A stretch of 32,217 nucleotides of DNA from contig VBJE01000040.1 in the NCBI GenBank assembly GCA_005879675.1, forward strand, positions 1-32,217, given 5' to 3'. This document shows positions 7,959 through 17,720 of the stretch, in pieces; the first letter of the stretch is position 1; the number at the start of each line of letters is the position of its first letter. A program made the position numbers and the translations under genes. The notes beneath the pieces were generated by a model. The model was not told where the DNA came from. It saw nothing but the letters and a program-made list of their open reading frames with translations, and did not search any database. The stretch is from Chloroflexota bacterium. GTDB taxonomy: Bacteria; Chloroflexota; Dormibacteria; Dormibacterales; Dormibacteraceae.

Positions 7959-8692
7959 GATTGACATTCATGGGCACGGCCGGGGCCCGGTTCATGGTCG
8001 CCAGGCAGGTCGCCGCGTCAGGTGGCCTTTACATCGAGGATGCCGACACCCGGATCAGCCTTGACCCGGGCCCGGGCGCCGTCGTCGCCTATGCGCAGCG
8101 AAAGGTCGACCTGACGACCCTGGACGCCATCGTCGTCAGCCACCGCCACCTCGACCACGCCGGCGACGTCAACGTGATGGTCGAGGCCATGACCGACGGT
8201 GGTTTCGCCCACCGCGGCATGCTGTTCTGTCCCTCGGACGCGCTCGACGAAGACCCCGTCGTGCTCAAGTATCTGCGCCGCTTTCCGCGCGAGATCGTGC
8301 GCCTGGCGCCCGAAACGACCTATTCGGTGAACGGCGTGAGCTTTACCACCAGCGCTCGGCATGTGCACCAGGTCGAGACGTACGGCTTTCGGTTCGGCGA
8401 CCGCCTGGGCTGGATCACCGACTCCGCCTACTACGACGGCATCGCCGAACAGCACAGGGCCGACGTGATGCTGATCCACACGATCCTGCTGCACTGCAGG
8501 CCGGAGCTGCCGCACCTGTGCGTCGACGACGCGGAGCGCATCATCCGCGAGGCGAAGCCGAAGATCGCGTTTCTGACCCACTACGGCATGGCCGTGTGGC
8601 GCGCGAACCCCGAGGAGATCGCGGCCGGCCTCGCGCAGCGCACGGGCACCGACGTCCGTGCCGCGCGCGACGGCATGTCGATAGAAATCTGA
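7955..8692 (+). CDS. MBL-fold metallo-hydrolase
   Basis: FMGTAGARFM, VVSHRHLDHAGDVNVMVEAM, CVDDAERIIREAKPKIAFLTHYG; GTG start overlaps ligase stop by 4 bp. Confidence 0.85.
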   Translation: MRLTFMGTAGARFMVARQVAASGGLYIEDADTRISLDPGPGAVVAYAQRKVDLTTLDAIVVSHRHLDHAGDVNVMVEAMTDGGFAHRGMLFCPSDALDEDPVVLKYLRRFPREIVRLAPETTYSVNGVSFTTSARHVHQVETYGFRFGDRLGWITDSAYYDGIAEQHRADVMLIHTILLHCRPELPHLCVDDAERIIREAKPKIAFLTHYGMAVWRANPEEIAAGLAQRTGTDVRAARDGMSIEI

Positions 8693-9822
8693 TGAACGAG
8701 CGATGGAGATGGCGAGGCCAGGTCGCGCTGCTGGCGGTATGCCTTGCGTTCGTCATCTACCCGGTGCTGCCCAACGAGGACGTCATCAACTCCGACTGGC
8801 CGGCTTTTGCCACCGGGGCGCAGTTGATCGTCGCCGACCCTCAGCACATGTACGACCTCCATGTCCAGGAGCGCTACCAGCGGGTCATCACGGGGGGCCG
8901 CACCCTGGTCACGCCCGGCATCGAGGGCATCCTTCCGTTTCTCGCGCCACCCTGGGTGGCGCTGCTCGCCGTGCCGTTCGACGTTTTCGGCACCGATCTC
9001 GGGGGCCGGCTCTGGATCCTGTTCGGACTCGTGTGCCTCGGGTGCGGCCTCTACCTTGCGACCGGCGGCGCGCAGCGCCGGTGGGGCTTGCCCTCGGCCA
9101 TCCTTCCCGCCTTCGCGTCGGTCCCGACCGCGGTGATGATGCTCAACGCGCAGCTCGACGGGATCGTGGCCCTCGGCATCGGCGCCGCGATCGCGCTGCG
9201 GTCCCGACCGTACCTGGCCGGCCTGGCGCTTGGCCTGACCCTGATGAAGCCCCAGCTCGTTCTGCCTCTGGGCGTGGCCGTGGTCCTCGCCGGGCGTTGG
9301 AAGCTGCTGGCCGGCTGGGCGACCTCAGGTGTCGCGCTCCTGGTACCGACGCTCTTCCTCAACCCGAGCTGGATCGCGCAGTGGCTGGCGCAGACCCGGG
9401 CGACGGTCGCCCCGATCAGCCGCGAGGTGGACCTGCCCCACTTCGGCGTCCTCCTGCCGGGCCCGCTGCAGTCGAGCGGCGTGGTGGCCCTGACCGTCAT
9501 CGCGATCGTCATCGTCATCGTGCTCGCCTGGCGCCGGCGCGACGACTTCGCGGCTTCGGCGGCCGTGGTCATCGCGGGTGGCGTTCTCGCCGCGCCGCAC
9601 GCGCTCCCCGCCGACCTGGTGCTGGTCGCGGTGGCGCTGGCGGTCTGGGGGCGCGCGCAGTGGTTCGACTGGCTGGCCCTATCTCTTGGTGCCGTGGTCT
9701 GCGCGACGACGGTGGCGCCGGTCCCGGCGATCGTCGGCGTTCTCGTGATCGGCTGGGTTTGCCTGCGCGCGAGCGGCGTTACTTCGAGGTCGCCAGCACC
9801 GGCACCGGCGTGGACGCGATGA
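8692..9822 (+). CDS. GT87/DUF2029-like polytopic membrane protein
   Basis: Many TM segments, [31 protein letters not shown] family core; ATG overlaps previous stop (TGATGA). Confidence 0.75.
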   Translation: MNERWRWRGQVALLAVCLAFVIYPVLPNEDVINSDWPAFATGAQLIVADPQHMYDLHVQERYQRVITGGRTLVTPGIEGILPFLAPPWVALLAVPFDVFGTDLGGRLWILFGLVCLGCGLYLATGGAQRRWGLPSAILPAFASVPTAVMMLNAQLDGIVALGIGAAIALRSRPYLAGLALGLTLMKPQLVLPLGVAVVLAGRWKLLAGWATSGVALLVPTLFLNPSWIAQWLAQTRATVAPISREVDLPHFGVLLPGPLQSSGVVALTVIAIVIVIVLAWRRRDDFAASAAVVIAGGVLAAPHALPADLVLVAVALAVWGRAQWFDWLALSLGAVVCATTVAPVPAIVGVLVIGWVCLRASGVTSRSPAPAPAWTR

Positions 9823-10399
9823 TGCCGTCGATCAGGCCGTAATCCAGCGCTTCTTGAGGCGTCAGGAAGAAGTCGCGGTCGGTGTCGCGCTCGACGCGCT
9901 CCAGCGTCTGGCCGGTGTGCTTGGCGATGAGGCCGTTGAGCACGGTCCGTATGCGGATGAGCTCCTTGGCGTGGATCTCGAGATCGCTCGCCTGGCCCTG
10001 CAGCCCCTTGCCGCCGACCAGCGGTTGATGCATGTGGATGGTCGAGCTCGGCAGCGAGAATCGCTTGCCCTTCGCGCCCGCCATCAGGATGACGGTGCCG
10101 AAGCTGGCGGCGCGGCCGATGCAAACGGTCGAGATCGGAGCCTGGACATACTGCATCGTGTCGTAGATCGCGAGGCCGGCGGTCACCGCGCCACCCGGCG
10201 AGTTGACGTAGATCTGGATCTCCTTGGTCGGGTCGTCGGCGGCCAGGTACATGAGCTGCGCCACGACGAGGTTGGCGACGACGTCGTCGATCGGTCGGCC
10301 GATGATGATGATCCGATCCTTCAGAAGCCGCGAGTAGATGTCAAAAGTCCGCTCTCGGTTTCCGCCTTCGTTCTCGACGACTGTGGGTACGTAGGCCAA
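9779..10399 (-). CDS. clpP: ATP-dependent Clp protease proteolytic subunit
   Basis: [45 protein letters not shown]; proposed TTG start at 10399 ([19 protein letters not shown]) because 10462 would overlap the divergent gene. Confidence 0.92.
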   Translation of the reverse strand: MAYVPTVVENEGGNRERTFDIYSRLLKDRIIIIGRPIDDVVANLVVAQLMYLAADDPTKEIQIYVNSPGGAVTAGLAIYDTMQYVQAPISTVCIGRAASFGTVILMAGAKGKRFSLPSSTIHMHQPLVGGKGLQGQASDLEIHAKELIRIRTVLNGLIAKHTGQTLERVERDTDRDFFLTPQEALDYGLIDGIIASTPVPVLATSK

Positions 10400-10400
10400 T

Positions 10401-10868
10401 GTGGATCGCAGCTTACGAAAAATGTTGCTCGCACCATCTGATTTCTTCGCCGGCCTGCGCAAAGGGTTGAAGGCGAAGCTGCCCGCCGGACTGCGCGACT
10501 TTCGGACAGTCCGCGGTCGAGGCCGCCTGATGAAGGTCTACTTCCGCGAGCCGGCCTTCCACTACGAGGCATGGCACCACACCGGGGCGGGTAGGCTGGA
10601 GGTGGGATTGCATTTCGAGGCGTCGCCGAGCGAAAACGACGAGGCGTTCGACTTCTTTCGGTCGCGAATGGTCGAGGTCAAGGCGGGACTGCCCCGGGCG
10701 GAGCTCGAGCCCTGGGACCGTGGCTGGTCGAGGCTGTACGAGACCGTGCCGGCGGCGCGCCTCGACGACGAGGTGCTCGAACGCGCGGTCGACTGCCTGA
10801 CGGCGTACGTGGTGGCCCTTCAGCCTTTGCTGGACGAGTTCATGAGGAGGCGGGATGAGAACAGTTGA
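10401..10868 (+). CDS. Hypothetical protein (~148-155 aa)
   Basis: Open frame followed directly by O-methyltransferase; start GTG 10401 or ATG 10422. Confidence 0.6.
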   Translation: MDRSLRKMLLAPSDFFAGLRKGLKAKLPAGLRDFRTVRGRGRLMKVYFREPAFHYEAWHHTGAGRLEVGLHFEASPSENDEAFDFFRSRMVEVKAGLPRAELEPWDRGWSRLYETVPAARLDDEVLERAVDCLTAYVVALQPLLDEFMRRRDENS

Positions 10869-11499
10869 AGTCAGCGACGCGTTGCAGGAGTACCTCGACA
10901 AGCTCGTGCCCAAACGCGATGCCGTGCTCGCACGCATGGAGGAGGAGGCGCATCGCGAGGGCATTCCGATTGTCGACCCGCACGAGGGCCAGCTGCTCTA
11001 CCTCCTGGTCAAGATCGCGGGCGCCAAGCGGATCCTGGAGCTGGGCACCGCGACGGGCTACAGCGGCATCTGGCTCCTGCGCGCAACGGACGGCGGCACC
11101 CTGACCAGCTACGAGATGGACCCCGAGCGAGCCCGCCGCGCGCGGGCAAACTTCGCTGAGGCCGGTTTTGGCGACAAGGCACTCGTTCTCGAGGAGAACG
11201 CCAAGGACGGCCTGGAGAAGCTGGACGCGCGGTTTGACGTGTGCTTCATCGACCTTCTCAACTCGTTCCGGTCGGAGGACATCACCAAGCGCGTGGTCGA
11301 GCTATGCCTCGAGCGCCTCGACGGCGGCGCGCTGTTGATGGCGGACAACGCGCTCCGGCAGGGCGAGGTGCTCAAGCCGACGAACCAGCAGGCAAGGAAC
11401 GTGGCCTTCTACAACGAGTTCGTCGCGAAGCACCCGCGCCTGGAGAGCGTGGTGATCCCGATCCGCGACGGCCTGTCCGTGGCCCGCGTGAAAGACTGA
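10855..11499 (+). CDS. Class I SAM-dependent O-methyltransferase (CCoAOMT-like)
   Basis: AKRILELGTATGYSGIWLLRAT, TSYEMDPERARRARANFAEAG, FDVCFIDLL, LLMADNAL. Confidence 0.9.
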   Translation: MRTVEVSDALQEYLDKLVPKRDAVLARMEEEAHREGIPIVDPHEGQLLYLLVKIAGAKRILELGTATGYSGIWLLRATDGGTLTSYEMDPERARRARANFAEAGFGDKALVLEENAKDGLEKLDARFDVCFIDLLNSFRSEDITKRVVELCLERLDGGALLMADNALRQGEVLKPTNQQARNVAFYNEFVAKHPRLESVVIPIRDGLSVARVKD

Positions 11500-11509
11500 A
11501 ACCCAGGCA

Positions 11510-11562
11510 TTTTGCGCAAAAACACTACAAAGCCAGCGCTTTAGGCCCGGCTTTGCGCAAAA
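11510..11562. repeat. Two copies of palindromic TTTTGCGCAAAA-type motif flanking a CAAAGCC/GGCTTTG inverted repeat
   Basis: 11510-11521 TTTTGCGCAAAA (12-bp perfect palindrome); 11552-11561 TTTGCGCAAA; CAAAGCC 11528-11534 vs GGCTTTG 11549-11555. Confidence 0.7.
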
Positions 11563-11575
11563 CCGGCAGCAGCGA

Positions 11576-12007
11576 TCAGCGGCCCACCGGCTTCGCGTCC
11601 TCGCCTTCGATCCAGAAGGTCCCGTCCGCCGCGTGTTCCTTCTTCCAGATCGGCACCGACTCCTTGAGCCGGTCGATCCCCCACCTGCACGCCTCGAACG
11701 CCTCGGCGCGGTGGGGGCACGAGACCGCGACCACCACCGACACCTCGCCGATCTCCAGGTGGCCGGTCCTGTGGGCCATGGCGACCCGGGCTTCCGGCCA
11801 GCGGTCCCTGATCTCCTGGCCGATCTTGCGCATCTGCGGCACGGCCATCTCCGCGTAGGCCTCGTAGTCGAGATGCGTCACGGTCTGGCCCCGGGAGTTG
11901 TCGCGGACGATGCCGCTGAAGGTGCAGACGGCGCCGGCTCCCGGGTGGACGACCGCCGCTTCGAGCTCGCGAACGTCGATGGGAGCCGTCGTCACGTCGT
12001 ATCTCAT
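11576..12007 (-). CDS. moaE: Molybdopterin synthase catalytic subunit
   Basis: GAVCTFSGIVRDNSRGQTVTHLDYEAYAEMA…VAMAHRTGHLEIGEVSVVVAVSCPHRAEAFEAC…PIWKKE. Confidence 0.95.
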   Translation of the reverse strand: MRYDVTTAPIDVRELEAAVVHPGAGAVCTFSGIVRDNSRGQTVTHLDYEAYAEMAVPQMRKIGQEIRDRWPEARVAMAHRTGHLEIGEVSVVVAVSCPHRAEAFEACRWGIDRLKESVPIWKKEHAADGTFWIEGEDAKPVGR

Positions 12008-12264
12008 CGACGGCCTCCGCTCACAGGTGGGATGAACGCCAATTCGTCACCTTCGGAAACTCGCTCGCTCCAGCCGGCGAACTCCTGGTTGACGGCTCCC
12101 CGCACGCCATCCCGCGCCGGCAACGAGGAATGCCTCGCCCGCAGCGCGTCGTACGCATCGGCCAGGGACGAGTTCGGCGCGATCTGCAGGGTTTCGGTTT
12201 CGACACCCGCCAGCTCACGCAGCCGGGCAAAGAACCGGACGCGAACGGCAATAGCCACCGCCAT
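12004..12264 (-). CDS. moaD: Molybdopterin synthase sulfur carrier subunit (ThiS/MoaD family)
   Basis: VRVRFFARLRELAG…NQEF…VSEGDELAFIPPVSGGRR (terminal GG then RR); 4-bp overlap with moaE; ATG at 12264. Confidence 0.88.
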   Translation of the reverse strand: MAVAIAVRVRFFARLRELAGVETETLQIAPNSSLADAYDALRARHSSLPARDGVRGAVNQEFAGWSERVSEGDELAFIPPVSGGRR

Positions 12265-12274
12265 CGGTCTCAAT

Positions 12275-12616
12275 TTACTGGACAAATACGTGGACTTCCT
12301 TACCTGAATCGAGCGCGCGCTCGACGGTGGTGCGCGTCCCCCTCGACGAACCGTCCCAGAACGCGACCAGCACGTCGCACGCGTCGACGAGGCGCTGGTT
12401 CCGCGCGGCCGACTTGCCGGCGTCCGCCAGCTCATCGAACGATGCCGGTATCACCTGCACCGGGATCCCTTTCTCGCGCGCGGCCTTGGTGGCCGCGGCG
12501 TCGACGCCGCTCGCGCTGCCGGTGATGATCGACGCCCGAGGAGGCAGCGACTTCACGTAGTCGGCGACACGTCCGGGTTCCGAGTAGTGCCTGCTCCCGA
12601 CGATCGCGACCCGCAC
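12275..12616 (-). CDS. SLOG-superfamily (DUF2493/YspA-like) protein
   Basis: VRVAIVGSRHYSEP…IITGSASGVDAAATKAAREKGIPVQVIPA…RNQRLVDACDVLVAFWDGSSRGTRTTVERALDSGKEVHVF; GTG start at 12616. Confidence 0.8.
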   Translation of the reverse strand: MRVAIVGSRHYSEPGRVADYVKSLPPRASIITGSASGVDAAATKAAREKGIPVQVIPASFDELADAGKSAARNQRLVDACDVLVAFWDGSSRGTRTTVERALDSGKEVHVFVQ

Positions 12617-12627
12617 CGCCTGCTCGA

Positions 12628-14137
12628 TCAGCCCGCGGTCGACGCGCTCTTGCCGATCATGTGGATGTTCTTCTCGAACATGTCCCGAAGCTTCGCCGCC
12701 TGGCGGTCGTAGTCCTCCGGGTCGGGCCAGCTGTCGCGCGTGTCCAGCACCTCTCGCGGAACGCCGGGCACTCGGTTGGGGATCTGCAACCCGAAGACCG
12801 GGTCGACGTGAGTGCGCGCACGATCGCGCGGGTGTGGGCGATCGACATGCGCTCGCCAACGCCGTGCGGTCCCCCGACCCAGCCCGTGTTGAGCATCCAC
12901 ACATCGGCGTGGTGGCGCTTCACCCGCTCCAGGAGCATGTCCGCGTAGCGCTCGGGCGGCAAGACCAGGAACGGCGCCGCGAAGCACGTGCTGAAGATCG
13001 GCTCGGGCTCGGTCACCCCGCGCTCGGTGCCGGCGACCTTGGCGGTGTAGCCGCTCAGGAAGTAATGGCGGATCTGCTCCTGGTCCAGGAGCGACACGGG
13101 CGGCAGCACCCCAAACGCGTCCGCCGACAGGAACATGATGTTGTGCGGGTGGCTGCCGACGCCTGTGAGGACGGCGTTGGGGATCAGGTCGATGGGGTAC
13201 GCGGCGCGAGTGTTCTCCGTTTTCTCGTCCGAGTCGTAGTCCGGCACGCGCGTGCGTGGGTCGTAGACGACGTTCTCCAGGATCGTGCCGAAGCTCTCGG
13301 TCGCGGTGTAGATCTCGGCTCGGACTCTTTGTGGATGCGGATCGTCTTGGCGTAGCAGCCCCCCTCGAAGTTGAAGACTCCGCGGTCGCTCCACCCATGC
13401 TCGTCGTCGCCGATGAGCCGGCGCGATGGCTCCGCAGAGAGAGTGGTCTTGCCTGTCCCGCTGAGACCGAAGAACAGCGCCACGTCGGAGCCGTCCTTCT
13501 CTGTGTTGGCGGAGCAGTGCATCGGGAAGACGCCTTGCGCCGGCAGCAGGTAGTTGAGCGCGGTGAAGATGGACTTCTTGATCTCGCCGGCGTAGCCGGT
13601 GCCGCCGATGATCACGATCCCGCGGCCGAGGTTGACGAGGATGAACGTTTCGCTATGGGTGCCGTCCCGGTGCGGGTCGGCCTTCACGGAGGGAAGCGAG
13701 ATGACCGTGAAGTCCGGCTCGAAGTTCATCAGCTCGTCGGCTGTCGGCCGGATGAAAAGGTTGCGCGCAAACAGGCTGTGCCATGCCAGCTCCGAGATCA
13801 CGCGCACGCGCAGCCGGTAGCGCGGGTCTGCACAGGCGAAAACGTCCTGCGTATAGACGTCGTGGGCGGCGACGAACTCCTCCATCCGCGCCAGCAGCTG
13901 GTCGAATTTGGCCGAGGCGATGGGCTGGTTGCCCGGGTGCCACCAGATCGCGTCCTGGCTCGTCGGCTCCTTGACGAAGAACTTGTCCTGCGGCGAACGG
14001 CCTGTGTGCTTGCCGGTCTCGGCGGTCAGGGCGCCGGTGGAGACGATGGCGGCCTCGCTGCGCCGGATCGCGTGCTCGTACAGGGCGGCAGGGCTGAGGT
14101 TTCGCCGCTCGACGGCGATCTCACTCTTCGCGGCCAC
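12628..14137 (-). pseudogene. pckA: ATP-dependent phosphoenolpyruvate carboxykinase, broken by at least two frame changes
   Basis: TGKHTGRSPQDKFFV, FFGLSGTGKTTLSAEPSRRLIGDDEHGW in one frame; EIYTATESFGTILENVVYD…TRAIVRAL in a second; THVDPVFGLQIPNRVPGVPREVLDTRDSWPDPEDY in a third. Confidence 0.88.
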
Positions 14138-14145
14138 TTCTAGAG

Positions 14146-14151
14146 AGGATA
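14146..14151 (-). promoter_or_regulatory. Putative leaderless -10 (TATCCT) for pckA
   Basis: TATCCT on minus strand 8 nt from GTG start at 14137. Confidence 0.4.
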
Positions 14152-14170
14152 AACGGGGCGGTAGGCGCGG

Positions 14171-16413
14171 CTACGCGATGCGCGCGCGGCTGCGGTTGCT
14201 GGCTCGGCGCCGCTGCTTGCCGCTGACGTAGTCGACCAGGATGTATTCCCCGAGCCGGTCGGGCGAGACGAAGAACGCCCGGCCCTTGTTGATCCTCGTC
14301 ATCTGGTTGATGAACTCGGTCAGGTACGGACCGCGCTCGAGCATGAACGTGTTGATGACGATTCGGTCGCGGGTGCACCGCTTGACCTCGCTCAGCGTCT
14401 GCTGGATCGTCTCGTACGTCGGCGGGTAGGAGAACAGGGCGCGGCCGTCCTCGCGAAGGTGGGCGGTCGGCTCGCCGTCCGTGATCATGATCACCTGGCG
14501 GTTGCCCCGATGCCTGGCCAGCAGAGAGCGCGCGAGCTGGAACCCGTGCTGCATGTTGGTCCCGTACACGTAGTCGTTGAGCGCGAGCTGTGGGAGCGTC
14601 TGGGGCTTCAGCTCCACCGCGTAGTTCGAGAAGCCGACGACGTACAGCGAGTCGCGCGGGTACTGGCTGCGGATCAGCGAGTCGAGAGCGATCGCGACCT
14701 TCTTGGCGGCCAGGAAGCACCCGCGCAGGAACATGGAGCGGCTCATGTCGATCATCAGCACCGTCGATGCCTGGGTCATAGAGAGCGCGCGAGCTGGAAC
14801 CCGTGCTGCATGTTGGTCCCGTACACGTAGTCGTTGAGCGCGAGCTGTGGGAGCGTCTGGGGCTTCAGCTCCACCGCGTAGTTCGAGAAGCCGACGACGT
14901 ACAGCGAGTCGCGCGGGTACTGGCTGCGGATCAGCGAGTCGAGAGCGATCGCGACCTTCTTGGCGGCCAGGAAGCACCCGCGCAGGAACATGGAGCGGCT
15001 CATGTCGATCATCAGCACCGTCGATGCCTGGGTCATGTGCTCGGTGCGGTGGACGATGAAGTCGTTCGCCGACATCTTCGCCGGCACCTTCGGCCCCTCG
15101 CGGACGATGGAGTTGAAGAGCGTTTCCTTCATGTCCAGGAGGAACGGATCGCCGTACTCGTATTCCTTCAGCTCGTCTGAAGCGTCGGTGCCGACGCCTC
15201 CGCGCCACAGGTTGTGCTGGCCCATGCGCGTCTTCTTGAGCTGGTCGAAGATGTCGCGCAGCGCGGACTGACCGATGCGGCGCATGCCTCGCGGCGTGAG
15301 CTCGAGGCGGCGGCCTTTGCGCTCTACATACCCCGCCTTCTCGAGCACGTCCGTCACGTGCCGCAGCTGATCCAGCGCCTGGCGGGCGTCGGGTCCCAGC
15401 AGATCCTGCGCGAGAGAGCGGTCGACGTCGTCGGGTCGGAAGCTGCCCCGCTCCAGCTGTGACTCGAGGCGGTCCATCTGCTGGAGGCGCTCCATCAAAC
15501 CCATCGCCTGTCCCAGCGTGAGCGGGTCTTCGCCGAAGAACGGATAGCGCTCGCTGATCTCGGACGGCGGCATCATCGCCTGCATGAAGCCCGAAAGGCG
15601 CGCCAGCTCCAGGCGCAGCGAGTCGTCCTGCAGGAGCGCGTCCATCATCTGGCGCAGCTCCTCGCGGGCCTCTGGGCTGAGGCTCTGCATCAGCGACTGC
15701 ATCTGCGCCATCTGTCGCTGCAGGTGTTCGAGCAGCTCGTCGAGGCTGTTGATGCCCGGCGGGAACATGTCGCCGAAACGCTGCATGAAGCCGTTGAAAT
15801 CGGGCGTGCGCCCTTCCATGCGCTGCTCCAGCATCTTGTTGAGCTCGCGCACCATGTCGCGCACACGGGAGAGATCCTGCCCTTGCATCTGCTGCAGCGA
15901 CCCCTTGATCCCCTGGAACATCTGGTCGAGCATCTGCTGCTGCAGCTTCTGCATCAGCTCTTCGAACTTCTGCCTCGCCCCATCGTCGACGAACTCGTAG
16001 TTGCGCAGTCCCTTGACGCGGCCGCCCAGGTCGTCGGGCAGCCGGTCCAGCTGGTCGGTCCGCTGCCGGGCGATGCGGTCGAGCAGCTTGCGTGCCTCGG
16101 GCGTCGCCTCTTTCAGCCGCCGCTCCATGCCCTGGCGCTCGGTGTCGATCACGTCCTGCACCTTCTGGCGCAGCTCCTCGACCGTGGAGTCGAGGTTGAA
16201 GCGGCCTAGCTCGCGCTCACGCGCCTCGCGGAGCTGCTTCAGCAGCTGCTCCAGGCCCGGAGTGTTGGGCGAGCCCCAGCGCAGGAAGCGCTGCAGGGCG
16301 GCGTTCAGGTCGCCGTAGTTCATGAGGTCGTCGGAAAGGGCGTCGAGGACGTCTCCAGCGTCCAGGTCGTCGAGCTTCTGCGTTCCGTCCCAGCGGGAGT
16401 ACCGAAACCTCAC
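14171..16413 (-). pseudogene. VWA-domain protein with long helical N-terminus, interrupted by tandem duplication
   Basis: MIDAS VLMIDMSRSM, VIMITDGEPTAH; removing one 257-bp copy gives a 1986-nt (661 aa) uninterrupted frame. Confidence 0.85.
14523..15036. repeat. Perfect direct tandem duplication, 2 x 257 bp, no spacer
   Basis: 14523-14779 and 14780-15036 identical by direct comparison. Confidence 0.97.
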
Positions 16414-17699
16414 CCGACCACGCTAGCAGGGCGCCAGCCGCCCAAAGCACGCTCGACCGCCCGAGCCGCGCGCAGGGCCACGTTGTCCTGCCAATTGCGG
16501 GCCACGATCTGCACCCCGATGGGGAGGCCTTCTGGCGACGTGCCCGCGCGGACCACGACGCAGGGGTTACCCGTCAGGCTGTAAGGCACCGTGTAGCTGA
16601 ACTGATGGTCGCTGATGACCTTGACCCGGTAGAGGGGAGCGATGTCAGGGGCCACGGGCGTGAGCACGAGGTCGTAGCTCGACATGAACTTGAGGATGAT
16701 GCTGCGGAAGGAGTCCCATCGGCGGTACATGCGCGCGTGGCTCATGTGCTTCAGGCCCCAATAGCCAAGCGTCACCTGCCACGCGTCGGTCAGGGATGGC
16801 GGCCGCTCCTCGGTGACCGTGCAGCCGGCCGCCGCGAGCGCCTTGGCCGCGGCCTTCACCGTGGCCGTGACCGCCGGGGTGGGCTTCGCCATCCCGTCGT
16901 CGGCATACCACGCGACGCGCAGCCCGTCCAGCTTGGGTGTGCGCTTCGGGATCGGTACGGGCACGATTGCCGAGTCGAAGCCATCTGGTCCGGCCAGGAC
17001 GCGGAGCGCGAGGGCGAGATCGGCCACGTAGCGTGCCATCGGACCCACCTGGCTGCGCGGGTCGCTGAGCCCGCCCGGAAGCGCGTAGGCGCCCGTCACG
17101 GGGACCAGGCCCGCGGTCGGCTTGAGACCTGCGACTCCGCAGTAGCTGGCGGGGAGACGGATGCTCCCGCCCGAGTCGCTGCCCAGCCCGAGCGGGGAGC
17201 CGCCCGCGGCGATGATCGCCGCCTCTCCGCTGCTGCTCCCGCCTGGCGTGCGGTTGATGTCGTACGGGTTGCGAGTGCCGCCATGGAACGATCTCCAGCT
17301 CTCTTCCCCAACGCCACCTGGCGGGCAGTTCGTCTTGCCGATCAGGATCGCGCCCGCCCGGCGCATGCGGGCGACGACGGTTGCGTCGTGGTCGGGAATG
17401 TTCGTCCGCAGCATGCGCAAACCCGCCGTGGTGGGCAACCCGGCTGTGTTGAAGATGTCCTTCGCCGTGAAGGGCACACCGTGCAGGGGGCCGAGGGCGC
17501 TCCTCCGCTTGTTGTGCCGGTCCGCCGAGCGGGCTTCTTTGATGGCGCTCTCCGCGGTCGCGAAGACGACCGCGTTCAGGCGCGGGTTCACGGTGTGGAT
17601 GTGCTCGAGGTGCGCACGCACCACCTCGACCGAGGACAGCTCACGTGCCCGGATCTTTCGCGCCAGCCATCCGGCCGGCGCTCCGATGACGTCTCTCAC
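16410..17699 (-). CDS. Amidase signature family protein
   Basis: PLHGVPFTAKDIFNTAGLPTTAG, NPYDINRTPGGSSSGEAAIIAAGGSPLGLGSDSGGSIRLPASYCGVAGLKPT; overlaps VWA start by 4 bp. Confidence 0.93.
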   Translation of the reverse strand: MRDVIGAPAGWLARKIRARELSSVEVVRAHLEHIHTVNPRLNAVVFATAESAIKEARSADRHNKRRSALGPLHGVPFTAKDIFNTAGLPTTAGLRMLRTNIPDHDATVVARMRRAGAILIGKTNCPPGGVGEESWRSFHGGTRNPYDINRTPGGSSSGEAAIIAAGGSPLGLGSDSGGSIRLPASYCGVAGLKPTAGLVPVTGAYALPGGLSDPRSQVGPMARYVADLALALRVLAGPDGFDSAIVPVPIPKRTPKLDGLRVAWYADDGMAKPTPAVTATVKAAAKALAAAGCTVTEERPPSLTDAWQVTLGYWGLKHMSHARMYRRWDSFRSIILKFMSSYDLVLTPVAPDIAPLYRVKVISDHQFSYTVPYSLTGNPCVVVRAGTSPEGLPIGVQIVARNWQDNVALRAARAVERALGGWRPASVVG

Positions 17700-17720
17700 T
17701 CGCTCTTCCCGGGCGAGAGA

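Noticed and set aside
12628-14137. Programmed ribosomal frameshifting in pckA
   Set aside because: Two independent breaks, no slippery sequence seen, and apparent missing residues at one; sequence error or decay is simpler.
14523-15036. Insertion sequence or mobile element explanation for the duplicated segment
   Set aside because: The repeat is purely internal VWA coding sequence with no transposase, terminal inverted repeats or foreign sequence.
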